Assembly: GCA_050946195.1 (NCBI GenBank)
Contig: JBMNUI010000019.1
Span: 1-29,495, forward strand
Direction: 5' to 3'
Origin: UMGS1002 sp050946195
Lineage (GTDB): Bacteria > Bacillota > Clostridia > Oscillospirales > CAG-272
Length of the DNA stretch: 29,495 nt
Shown: positions 1-7,594 of the stretch, piece after piece
Layout of the letters: each line of letters starts with the position of its first letter
How positions within the stretch are numbered: the first letter of the stretch is position 1
Program-made: the position numbers and the translations under genes
The notes under the pieces: generated by a model
Database searches by the model: none
The model's input: only the letters and a program-made list of their open reading frames with translations
Told to the model about the DNA's origin: nothing

Positions 1-271
1 GACCGACAATCCCCTTTTCAGCGGAATACCTGCTGGCCATAACCGACTTGCGCATGTCGGTATCGATTAGCAGGACCTTAATTCCGGCCTCTGCCATTGC
101 TCTGGCAAGCTCGACACAAATATAGGTTTTGCCCTCATTGGATTCACAGCTTGTAAAGCAAATGACTTTTATATCGGTACCGCAAAACTGGATATTTGTG
201 CGAAGCACCTTGAAGGCTTCCCGGGTATAGTAATCGTTTGTATTTTTCAAGTTCAGCTTAACTGATTTCAT
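1..271 (-). CDS. cpsD: CpsD/CapB-type tyrosine-protein kinase, N-terminal part (cut by window edge)
   Basis: Only the first 90 codons are in the window; the gene continues beyond base 1. The visible part has the hallmarks of a bacterial tyrosine (BY) kinase: a P-loop SCESNEGKT at residues 41-49 and a Walker A' motif VLLIDTDMR at 66-74. The leading segment (TREAFKVLRTNIQF) is typical of this family just before the ATPase domain. In the split Gram-positive arrangement the kinase is cytoplasmic and is activated by a membrane adaptor, here the CpsC gene directly upstream (25-nt gap). Together with the CpsB phosphatase it controls capsule or exopolysaccharide chain length and export. The ATG at 271 begins MKSVKLNLKN. 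The C-terminal Tyr cluster usually found in these kinases cannot be checked here. Confidence 0.93.
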   Translation of the reverse strand, partial: MKSVKLNLKNTNDYYTREAFKVLRTNIQFCGTDIKVICFTSCESNEGKTYICVELARAMAEAGIKVLLIDTDMRKSVMASRYSAEKGIVG

Positions 272-296
272 TTAGGGTGCTCCTGTATTTTTATTG

Positions 297-1061
297 TTAG
301 CGGTATTGACTGTATTTCTGGTACTTGTAATATTTGTATCTGCCGTATTTATTGCCACGGGTGTCATCTTCACCGTTTGCATTAGGAATCAGGGCGAGTA
401 CTGTAAGTCCGAGATATTTTTCAACGTCATCGGGGGATTTTATCTTGTCGTCAAGTACAAAAAGCATTACATAAATACCGTAGACCATAACTGCAGCCAC
501 CAGAGCCGCCACGAAGGAATAAGGTGTTACCCTCGAGTTCACCGGCACCTCGCTGTATGTGCCATCGTCAACCAGATTGACCTGGTCGATGCCGAGAACT
601 TCCATGATGACCTCAGTGCCGATTTTACAGAGCTCGTCGACTATTATCTTAGCATCCGACGGGCTGGGTGCCCTTACGGTAATCTCAAGAAACCGAGTTG
701 ATGTGGGATTTTTGACCGATATCATGTTTTTCAGCTCTTCATATTTTATCGGCATGCCGAGGCGCTCGATAACCTCGTCGAGCACCCGATGGCTGGTCAG
801 CATCTCCCTGCAGTCGTTAACCGTACTCAGCGCCAGGCTGAAATCGGCGCTGTTGATGGACGAGCCGTTTCCTTCGGAATCCCTGCGCAGTATATAAACC
901 GTCGCCGTTGAGGTGTATTCGGGCTGATATGTGAGGACGGTGTAGGCGGTTACCGCTGCAAAAACAAGCAACGCTGCGGTTATTATGATAATCCAATGAC
1001 TGGCAAATATACTCCACAAATCGGCAAGGGACAGCGAGTTCTGTGTTTCGTTGTGTTCCAT
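297..1061 (-). CDS. cpsC: CpsC/YveK-type Wzz-domain membrane adaptor of capsule synthesis
   Basis: 254 aa. It has a membrane segment at about residues 22-43, an extracytoplasmic Wzz-type domain, and a second membrane segment at about 182-203, followed by a short cytoplasmic tail. This is the standard layout of the co-polymerase/kinase-activator subunit of Gram-positive capsule systems, where the cytoplasmic end contacts the CpsD kinase. The gene lies between cpsB (25-nt gap) and cpsD (25-nt gap), so translation of the three is probably coordinated. A GAGG Shine-Dalgarno lies 10 nt before the ATG. An unusual feature is the C-terminus, where seven tyrosines fall in the last 16 residues (YGRYKYYKYQKYSQYR). 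Such Tyr clusters are normally a feature of the kinase rather than the adaptor. Confidence 0.92.
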   Translation of the reverse strand: MEHNETQNSLSLADLWSIFASHWIIIITAALLVFAAVTAYTVLTYQPEYTSTATVYILRRDSEGNGSSINSADFSLALSTVNDCREMLTSHRVLDEVIERLGMPIKYEELKNMISVKNPTSTRFLEITVRAPSPSDAKIIVDELCKIGTEVIMEVLGIDQVNLVDDGTYSEVPVNSRVTPYSFVAALVAAVMVYGIYVMLFVLDDKIKSPDDVEKYLGLTVLALIPNANGEDDTRGNKYGRYKYYKYQKYSQYR

Positions 1062-1085
1062 TTTTTATAAAACCTCATTAATTCT

Positions 1086-1796
1086 TCATAGTCCGAGAAT
1101 TTTGTCGGGGTTTGTCCTGAGCAGAAGACCGGCATAGCTCTCCCCGCAAAGTTTACTTAGAATTTTTGCAGCGCCATCAAGGCAGGGTGGCCTTGTGGTT
1201 ATGTTGTGGGCGTCGGATGCTACAACATCTGCAAGCCCTTCTTTGAGTATTCTAAACGCCTTCTTGCGAAGAGGATCTACTATTTTGCCGGTAAGCGACA
1301 AGGCGCTAAGCTGGATGACAACGCCCAGCCGGCTTAGTTCATGGAGTTCGTCAAGTTTTATGCATCCGCACCTTTCAGCGTGTGCCAAAACCGGAATATA
1401 CCCGTAACCCAAAAGCTCAAACAGGGCGCTGCGTATTGTATAATATGATTCTCCGGGATGGAAATCGACCAGCACATGCTTTCCGCCGTTTAAGGTTTTG
1501 CATTCGCTCCGGTTGAGTTGACCTATGCTACTCTGGCTGTAGCATATTTCATTTCCGGTATAAAGGGACATATCAGGATAGTTTTTTGCCGCATACTCAC
1601 TCAGTCTGGTGAAAGCGTCGTCAAACCTCTGATTGTTGTCGCCCCAGATTTCAGGATTAAAATGCGGGGTGAGACAGATGCGCCGAGTTCCGGTTTTGTA
1701 TGCCATGTCAAGCATTAAGAACATCTCGTTGTCGTCATGTGCGCCATCGTCGACCCCGCTGAGCATGTGGGAGTGAATATCGGTGAAGTAACCCAC
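1086..1796 (-). CDS. cpsB: CpsB/CapC-type tyrosine-protein phosphatase (PHP fold)
   Basis: 236 aa. The N-terminus carries the PHP signature DIHSHML..GVDDG (residues about 6-18). Further metal-ligand motifs include LTPHF, a conserved HAERC segment in the middle and SDAHN near the C-terminus. Proteins of this family (CpsB of streptococci, YwqE of Bacillus) are Mn-dependent phosphatases that dephosphorylate the CpsD kinase. The start is a GTG at 1796, supported by a GGAGGG Shine-Dalgarno 7 nt upstream. A perfect-consensus sigma-A promoter lies at 1842-1870, so cpsB-cpsC-cpsD probably forms its own transcription unit, possibly with read-through from the dehydratase gene. Confidence 0.93.
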   Translation of the reverse strand: MGYFTDIHSHMLSGVDDGAHDDNEMFLMLDMAYKTGTRRICLTPHFNPEIWGDNNQRFDDAFTRLSEYAAKNYPDMSLYTGNEICYSQSSIGQLNRSECKTLNGGKHVLVDFHPGESYYTIRSALFELLGYGYIPVLAHAERCGCIKLDELHELSRLGVVIQLSALSLTGKIVDPLRKKAFRILKEGLADVVASDAHNITTRPPCLDGAAKILSKLCGESYAGLLLRTNPDKILGL

Positions 1797-1841
1797 GTTT
1801 TTTCCCTCCCGGCATCATACCATACTGACTAAATACAATTT

Positions 1842-1870
1842 ATTATAACACCAAAAAATGATAGTGTCAA
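1842..1870 (-). promoter_or_regulatory. Sigma-A promoter for cpsBCD
   Basis: On the minus strand this reads TTGACA, a 17-nt spacer, then TATAAT, an exact match to the housekeeping consensus. It lies about 45 nt upstream of the GTG start of cpsB. On the plus strand the -35 is immediately flanked by TGATAG (1859-1864), a word that recurs next to the -35 of the dehydratase promoter at 3799-3827. Confidence 0.85.
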
Positions 1871-1920
1871 TGACAATAAGCTGGAAGTACAGCCCTTCGG
1901 CATGGGGTTTTAGGGCTTGC

Positions 1921-3768
1921 CTATTTGTTTGTAGCAGGTTTGTATGTGGGTACAATTTCATGTATTATACTACGGATATCCCGTCGTTCGTCGAGTGAGA
2001 CTTTCAGTTCCTCAAGCTTTTGGTAGAATTTTTCCTCATCGAATTCAAGCGGACTGGCAATATAAATAAGCTTGTTTGATGTGCTTTTTAGCCCTTCTTC
2101 TTTCATCAGGATTTCCTCATACAGCTTCTCACCCGGGCGCAAGCCGATAAACTCGATTTTTATATCTTTGTAGGGGGTGTACCCCGAGAGCCTTATCATA
2201 TTTTCGGCAAGCGTCAGTGTTTTTACAGGATTCCCCATATCAAGAACGAAAATCTCGCCGCCACGTGCGTCGATACCGGCCTCAAGCACGAGTGATACCG
2301 CCTCGGGTATGGTCATGAAAAATCTCGTTATATCGGGGTGTGTCACGGTCACCGGACCGCCTGCCTCAATTTGCTTTTTAAACAGCGGGATTACACTGCC
2401 GTTTGAACCGAGCACATTGCCGAATCGTACCGCGACAAATTCGGTCTTTGATTTTTTGGCGTACGACTGGATAATCATCTCGCAGATGCGCTTGGTCGCC
2501 CCCATTACATTCGTAGGGTTGACTGCCTTGTCGGTGGAGATTAATATTAACCGTTCGACCCCGAACTTATCGGCCGCCTGAACCATGTTGAGCGTGCCGA
2601 AGACATTGTTCTTGACCGCCTCGCAGGGGCTCTCCTCCATCAGCGGCACATGCTTGTGGGCTGCAGCGTGATATATGATGTCGGGTCGGTATTCGGAGAG
2701 CACCGATTCAACCCGGACGACATCGCGCACCGAGCCGATAAGGGTAACAAGACTCAGCTCCGGGTATTTCCTTAGCAATTCGTTCTGTATGTCATAGGCG
2801 TTATTTTCGTATATATCTAATATTATCAGGCGGGAGGGGTTAAATGACGCAATCTGCCGGCAGAGCTCGCTGCCGATAGAGCCGCCCCCTCCGGTTACCA
2901 TTACGGTTTTCCCGGCAAGGAAATTCCGGACTCCGTCAAGGTTGAGCTTGACCGGCTCGCGGCCGAGCAGGTCCTCGACCTGAATATTTCTGACATTCCG
3001 CATGCTGACATGGCCGTTCACCATCTGTGAGAGGCTGGGCAGGGTCCTAACCTCGCAACCGGTTTTGCTGCATTCGTTGAGAATTTCCGCCCTTCTGTCA
3101 TTAGGGCATGACGGAATTGCAAAGATTATCACCGAAGTGTTGTACTTTTTGACGTTTTCGGCAATGGTTGTGGTATCGCCGACAACTCTGACCCCTCCCA
3201 GCGATCTTCCGATTTTGGTTTTGTCATCGTCAATAAAGCAGGCAGCCCTGTAACCTGACATCTCGGGGCTGTTTTTCAGGTCATGGAGCAGCATGTTCCC
3301 GGCGCTGCCCGCTCCGATAATCATCACGTTTTTTTTGCCCGAGTTAAGCAGCTTCTCCCCGGCTTGCCTGTTCCTTATTCTGTAAATTGCTTTGTAGGAA
3401 GCCCGCACAAATAAAAGAGCGCACACCATGAAAACAATTGAGGTTATATAAACGCTCACCGGATAGCCGCCGGTTATCAGCGAGTGTGCGATTATGTAGG
3501 GAACGTTAGATAAGATAACGAGAAAGCTAAACTCAGTGCGGTCGCGCGTTCCGGCAAACCTCCAGATTATCCGGTAGCCGTTGAAAACAATCATCACAAG
3601 CAGGTAGGAGGGGATGATAATGGAGAGACCGATGAAATACTTTTCTGCGCAGCCGACTATTTGTGGGATGTTGAACTCATATTTCAGGACAACAGCGGCT
3701 CCCGTTGCTAAAGCAATAATGATGGCGTCAACCAGAAATGCCACTGTTTTTTTCAACCTTTTGCTCAT
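1921..3768 (-). CDS. Membrane nucleoside-diphosphate-sugar 4,6-dehydratase (CapD/PglF/WbpM family)
   Basis: 615 aa. The N-terminal ~130 residues hold about four membrane helices. Next comes a first nucleotide-binding fold (IIGAGSAGNMLL, near residue 150) and then the catalytic short-chain dehydrogenase domain with TGGGGSIGSE starting at T292. The active-site segment SDKAVNPTNVMGATKR has Met422 where most SDR enzymes have Tyr, with Lys426. This M-for-Y substitution is known for membrane UDP-GlcNAc 4,6-dehydratases of the PglF/FlaA1/WbpM group, so that is the likely reaction: the first step to deoxy-amino sugars of the capsule repeat unit. The exact substrate is not shown by sequence. The ATG at 3768 has GGAG 8 nt upstream. 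The 124-nt gap to cpsB contains a weak hairpin (AGCCCT/AGGGCT) and the cpsB promoter. Confidence 0.9.
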   Translation of the reverse strand: MSKRLKKTVAFLVDAIIIALATGAAVVLKYEFNIPQIVGCAEKYFIGLSIIIPSYLLVMIVFNGYRIIWRFAGTRDRTEFSFLVILSNVPYIIAHSLITGGYPVSVYITSIVFMVCALLFVRASYKAIYRIRNRQAGEKLLNSGKKNVMIIGAGSAGNMLLHDLKNSPEMSGYRAACFIDDDKTKIGRSLGGVRVVGDTTTIAENVKKYNTSVIIFAIPSCPNDRRAEILNECSKTGCEVRTLPSLSQMVNGHVSMRNVRNIQVEDLLGREPVKLNLDGVRNFLAGKTVMVTGGGGSIGSELCRQIASFNPSRLIILDIYENNAYDIQNELLRKYPELSLVTLIGSVRDVVRVESVLSEYRPDIIYHAAAHKHVPLMEESPCEAVKNNVFGTLNMVQAADKFGVERLILISTDKAVNPTNVMGATKRICEMIIQSYAKKSKTEFVAVRFGNVLGSNGSVIPLFKKQIEAGGPVTVTHPDITRFFMTIPEAVSLVLEAGIDARGGEIFVLDMGNPVKTLTLAENMIRLSGYTPYKDIKIEFIGLRPGEKLYEEILMKEEGLKSTSNKLIYIASPLEFDEEKFYQKLEELKVSLDERRDIRSIIHEIVPTYKPATNK

Positions 3769-3798
3769 TACGGGCTCCGTTCATGAAAATATCATATC

Positions 3799-3827
3799 AC
3801 ACTATCATATATTGATAGGGTTGTCAA
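3799..3827 (-). promoter_or_regulatory. Candidate promoter with internal palindrome upstream of the dehydratase gene
   Basis: On the minus strand a TTGACA -35 (3822-3827) is followed after 17 nt by TAGTGT (3799-3804), a poor -10. The spacer contains a perfect inverted repeat, CTATCA-N5-TGATAG (3802-3818). A palindrome between -35 and -10 is a classical operator position, so this may be a regulated promoter. The poor -10 keeps confidence modest. Confidence 0.45.
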
Positions 3828-5212
3828 TGTCCAATTACTGCAGTTACGTGATTTTTAACAGAATATTTGTCGACATACACAAAGATAAGCACGGCCAAAA
3901 GCGAGTAGGGCGGGCTGAACTCTCCGGGATTGACCTGCGACATGAGGAGAAGTCCCAGATAAGACAGGCCGAGTACAAGCTTGTAGGTATTTGTCCTTCG
4001 CAGCACGCTGAAAACACGGACGGTGAACTGGAGCATATAGGCAAAAACCCCGACTACCCCGAGGCTTCCGATTATCTGAGGTATCATCATGTGGTACCAG
4101 TGCATAGCACCCTTTACCGGATTGTAAATATCCGAGTTTCCGGAGTACCCGAGCCCCCGCCCGAAAAGTATATTTGACCTGATGTCGTCATCAAGGCGCC
4201 GCAGCAGCTCATATCTTGCTTCGTTTTGCGATACAAGTTCGCCGATTGTGTCGATTTTATAAAGGCTCAGCAGGTTTTCGACATTGAAATAAACCAGAAG
4301 TGCAGCGGCAAGAATTGTGCAGACATAGATTATGCGATGCTTTTTTTGGGCTGCGGCAAGATATGCAAGGCATATGAAGAACTCAATTGTCCCCATAAGC
4401 AGCCCGCCGCGCGAGCCCGACAAAATCAGGCAGGCAAACATCAGTCCGAAGCCGAACAGGTGCACCTTGTTTTTTAGCGAGAACCAACAGGTAAAAGGCA
4501 TTGCAATCATAAGAAAGGTTGCAAGATTATTGCTTGCCTGAAAATCGGCCAGCTCGCGGTTTTCCCAAACCATATCCCACTGCACCCAGTAATAATGGAG
4601 CACCGAAAAGCAGGCGAGGATACCCATCAGGTAAAATATCCCGGCGAATTTGCTGAAAATATCGTAGCCGTCGTGCTCGTTCACGCAGTTCATCGCCCAG
4701 AGGTAAAATATTACCGTCCCGATACCGAGCAGCCCGACATAAAAAAGCGAGGTCGCGTTCCAGAAATCGTTTTTTGATATTGTGCCGAACCCGCCGAGGG
4801 TTACCGCCGCCGCCACAGCCACAGTGCCCCAGAAGTTCGGCGTTATTCTTGTCCTTTTGCCGTAAGCAAAAATATGGATAAGCGCCGCCAGCGCCGCCGG
4901 CAGGGCAACCCATGCGTAGGGAAGAAATATGTCGGCCGAATTATAGCATTTTGTGAGAAAGATGCTCATCAGAAGGCAGGGGGTTAACGCCGCCAGCATA
5001 TCGTTGCAGAGGACCAGGGCAGATATGGCAAGGAAGGTAAAGGCCACAGCCCCCTCGACCTCCCAGCCGAAGATGATAATAATGCAGGCGGCGGCAAGTT
5101 CGGCAAGCATAAAATACCGACTCATAAATAACCGGTTCAAATACGGTTTTAAGACGAGCCAGAATTTTATTGGGGGGAGCTCTGTAGCAGGTTTGGCTGT
5201 GGCTTTTGACAT
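3824..5212 (-). CDS. O-antigen ligase/polymerase-like polytopic membrane protein
   Basis: 462 aa, with roughly ten or more hydrophobic segments across its length. The motif SGSRGGLL sits at the start of a membrane segment in the second half, as in the Wzy_C/O-antigen ligase (WaaL-like) family. Lower-identity features such as the long loop between later helices (IRSNILFGRGLGYSG...) also fit. In a Gram-positive capsule locus such a protein most often polymerises lipid-linked repeat units or transfers the glycan. Which of these applies cannot be told from sequence. An AAGGGGA Shine-Dalgarno lies 5 nt before the ATG. It sits 55 nt upstream of the dehydratase gene and 26 nt downstream of the HAD gene. 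Confidence 0.8.
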   Translation of the reverse strand: MSKATAKPATELPPIKFWLVLKPYLNRLFMSRYFMLAELAAACIIIIFGWEVEGAVAFTFLAISALVLCNDMLAALTPCLLMSIFLTKCYNSADIFLPYAWVALPAALAALIHIFAYGKRTRITPNFWGTVAVAAAVTLGGFGTISKNDFWNATSLFYVGLLGIGTVIFYLWAMNCVNEHDGYDIFSKFAGIFYLMGILACFSVLHYYWVQWDMVWENRELADFQASNNLATFLMIAMPFTCWFSLKNKVHLFGFGLMFACLILSGSRGGLLMGTIEFFICLAYLAAAQKKHRIIYVCTILAAALLVYFNVENLLSLYKIDTIGELVSQNEARYELLRRLDDDIRSNILFGRGLGYSGNSDIYNPVKGAMHWYHMMIPQIIGSLGVVGVFAYMLQFTVRVFSVLRRTNTYKLVLGLSYLGLLLMSQVNPGEFSPPYSLLAVLIFVYVDKYSVKNHVTAVIGH

Positions 5213-5238
5213 GCTGTCCCCTTTGTGAGGCGGTTTTT

Positions 5239-6063
5239 TCAGCCGGCGGAAGCGATAAGCTCGATGAGGTCGGCTATGGCCCCTTCGTCATTTGAGCAGA
5301 GTTTTATGTCGCATATTTCCTTGATGATATCAATTGCGTTAGACGGGCAGGCTGCCACGTCGGCAGCACGGAGCATCTCAAAATCGTTTTCAAAATCCCC
5401 GACTGCGTATACCTTAAGCTTACGGTCTCTGTAATATGACCGGTAGGTATCTATCATCGCGGCCTTTGAGCGGTCGGACCGGTAAACTTCAAGCAGCCTC
5501 CAGGAGGATTTTTCATATGTAAATATGTCGCCGAACACCGTTTTCAGCTGGTCGCGCACCTCGTCGAGCCGCTCGGGCTTACCGATAAGACCAGCCTTAT
5601 ACCAGTCTTCGGAGGTCCATGTATCTATCGGGGCATAGGCGACATTTGTCACCTTGAGTGCCTTGAGGTTTTCAACCGCCAGGGTGTCCTCGGGGTCGAC
5701 CAGAAAGCCGGTTTTAGTTGAAATGCGCATGCCGACATCCTTTATGTTGGCCCTTATATATTTTGCTATGGCCAGCGCCGGCCCGGGCGGCATGAAATAG
5801 TCGGTTATCGTCCTTCCGGCGGCAAGGTCGTACAGGCAGCAGCCGTTTGACAGCGCGACAGGGGCGTTTGCCAGCTCGGCGGCGTTCGGCACCACTGTGA
5901 GCAGGTTGTCGTAGGTCCGCCCGGTATTAAAGGTAAAAAGCCCGCCTTCGGACTTGAAGTGCTCGATAGCCGTGAGATTACGCTCGACAATGCACGCGCG
6001 TTTTCCGAGAAATGTTCCGTCTATATCGCTTAATATCAGTATGTTGCTGAATTTTGAGGGCAT
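5239..6063 (-). CDS. HAD-IIB (Cof-type) phosphatase
   Basis: About 274 aa. HAD motif I is DIDGT at residues 13-17. The C-terminal motif GDFENDFEML, followed by AADVAACPSNA, is the usual motif IV of Cof-type HAD hydrolases, with a C2 cap domain between. Members dephosphorylate sugar phosphates, phosphoglycolate-like molecules or cofactors; the substrate here is unknown. I place the start at ATG 6063 with AAAAGGA about 9 nt upstream; an adjacent in-frame TTG at 6066 is less likely. It is packed between rluD and the capsule polymerase gene, so a role in sugar-phosphate turnover for the capsule is possible but unproven. Confidence 0.88.
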   Translation of the reverse strand: MPSKFSNILILSDIDGTFLGKRACIVERNLTAIEHFKSEGGLFTFNTGRTYDNLLTVVPNAAELANAPVALSNGCCLYDLAAGRTITDYFMPPGPALAIAKYIRANIKDVGMRISTKTGFLVDPEDTLAVENLKALKVTNVAYAPIDTWTSEDWYKAGLIGKPERLDEVRDQLKTVFGDIFTYEKSSWRLLEVYRSDRSKAAMIDTYRSYYRDRKLKVYAVGDFENDFEMLRAADVAACPSNAIDIIKEICDIKLCSNDEGAIADLIELIASAG

Positions 6064-6087
6064 CAATCTGAATCCTTTTTGGTGGGT

Positions 6088-7029
6088 TCATGTGATTTTC
6101 CGCAGTTTTTCGAGCAGTCTCGCAAAGTTCTCGGGCAGCTCGGCGGTAAAGGTCATAAGCTCGCCGGTCCTCGGGTGGGTGAGCCTTAACTCCTTTGCAA
6201 AAAGACACTGGCCGCGGATGCTGTTTTCCCGCTCGAATTTTGTTCTCCCTCCGCCGTAGAGCAAATCTCCGAGCAGCGGGTGGCCGATGCCGGCCATGTG
6301 GATGCGGATCTGGTGAGTCCGGCCGGTCTCAAGCTCGCAGCAGAGGTAGGTAAAACCGGGGTAGCGCTCAAGTACCCGCCAGTGGGTTGTTGCATTCCTT
6401 GATTTTTTCGACGGGTCATAGATTATCGCCATCCGCTTGCGGTTGCGGGGGTCTCTGCCTATCGGCGCGTCTATTGTGCCGCTGTCCTCGCGAAATACTC
6501 CTGTGGCGATTGCGTGATAAATCCTGCTGACTTTATGCTGCTTTAGCTGGGCAGAGAGGCTCTTGTGTGCCTCGTCGTTCTTGGCGGCGACCATCAGTCC
6601 GCCGGTGTCCTTGTCGAGCCGGTGGACTATCCCGGGGCGCAGTACCCCGCCGATGCCTGAGAGCGAGTCCCCGCAGTGGGCGAGCAGGGCGTTTACCAGC
6701 GTTCCGCGGGGATTTCCCGCCGCCGGATGCACCACCATGCCGGCCGGTTTGTTTATAACGATAATATCCGAATCCTCGTATACGACATCCAGCGCGATGT
6801 CCTCGGGCAGTGCGACACCCGGTTCCGACTCGGGACAGGTGACCTCAATCACATCTTGTGCCCGAACCCGGTAATTTTTCTTGGCACACCTGCCGTTGAC
6901 GGTTATTTTGCCTTCCTCGGCAAGCTTTGCCGCCGCCGAACGGGTCAGCGTTCTGTCGGCCGATGCTACATACACATCAAGCCGCACGCCCTCGTCATGA
7001 GGGGCTGCTGTCAGCTTCAGGATTTTCAT
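6088..7029 (-). CDS. rluD: RluA/RluD-family pseudouridine synthase
   Basis: 313 aa, the normal length for the family. An S4 RNA-binding domain occupies roughly residues 15-65. The catalytic domain carries HRLDKDTGG with the essential Asp at 139, preceded by NKPAGMVVHP and followed by the Arg-containing GRTHQIRIH and GDLLYG motifs. These enzymes isomerise uridines in 23S rRNA, or sometimes tRNA. The lspA-rluD order is widely conserved in Firmicutes (ylyB in Bacillus). The start at 7029 lies inside lspA, giving a 35-nt overlap, with no strong Shine-Dalgarno, so translational coupling is likely. Confidence 0.93.
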   Translation of the reverse strand: MKILKLTAAPHDEGVRLDVYVASADRTLTRSAAAKLAEEGKITVNGRCAKKNYRVRAQDVIEVTCPESEPGVALPEDIALDVVYEDSDIIVINKPAGMVVHPAAGNPRGTLVNALLAHCGDSLSGIGGVLRPGIVHRLDKDTGGLMVAAKNDEAHKSLSAQLKQHKVSRIYHAIATGVFREDSGTIDAPIGRDPRNRKRMAIIYDPSKKSRNATTHWRVLERYPGFTYLCCELETGRTHQIRIHMAGIGHPLLGDLLYGGGRTKFERENSIRGQCLFAKELRLTHPRTGELMTFTAELPENFARLLEKLRKIT

Positions 7030-7573
7030 TGTCTTTGTCAGGCTTCTGCGGTTTATGAGCCGCGGCCGCGATGTCGGACTCGGTTTTTTGACTGCCGGCA
7101 GTTACCTTTCCGGCTTTTGTCTCGGCAATCGTTGAGGTTATCAGGTAGAGGGACAGGAGGGCAGTGCCGATCGTTATACATACATCGGCTATATTGAAAA
7201 CCCAGAACCAGATTTTCGGGAAGGCGTAAAAGTCAATAAAATCAACCACATAGCCGAGCAGCACGCGGTCTATCATGTTCCCGATCCCGCCGCCGGCAAG
7301 CAGCACGAGCGACAGGTTCAGCAGCCGGCTCTCGGGCTTTTTGAAAAACAGGTACCACAGCATCCCGAGGATGGCTATAGACGACAACGAAATGAACACC
7401 CAGCGGTAGTCCGAGAGCATTCCGAAAGCGGCGCCGGTGTTCTCGACATAGGTAAATCTGAGAACCCCGTTTATAATTATTATTCCATCCTCGGGAAGAT
7501 AGGTTGTTATCAGCCACTTGGTGAGCTGGTCAAGATAAACTATCGCGGCAATCGCGGCTATTTTCAGTAGCAT
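6995..7573 (-). CDS. lspA: Lipoprotein signal peptidase (signal peptidase II)
   Basis: 192 aa with four membrane helices. Family motifs are clear: DQLTKW near residue 15, ENTGAAFG (44-51), NMIDR with catalytic Asp102, and FNIAD with catalytic Asp130. The enzyme cleaves prolipoproteins after diacylglyceryl modification in the cytoplasmic membrane. Two lipobox proteins encoded in this window (19407-22079 and 27551-28207) are likely substrates. The ~40-residue hydrophilic C-terminal extension, rich in Lys, Asp and Pro, is longer than in many homologues and overlaps the start of rluD. GAGG lies 6 nt before the ATG. Confidence 0.95.
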   Translation of the reverse strand: MLLKIAAIAAIVYLDQLTKWLITTYLPEDGIIIINGVLRFTYVENTGAAFGMLSDYRWVFISLSSIAILGMLWYLFFKKPESRLLNLSLVLLAGGGIGNMIDRVLLGYVVDFIDFYAFPKIWFWVFNIADVCITIGTALLSLYLITSTIAETKAGKVTAGSQKTESDIAAAAHKPQKPDKDNENPEADSSPS

Positions 7574-7594
7574 TGAGAACCTCGCTGGTAACTG

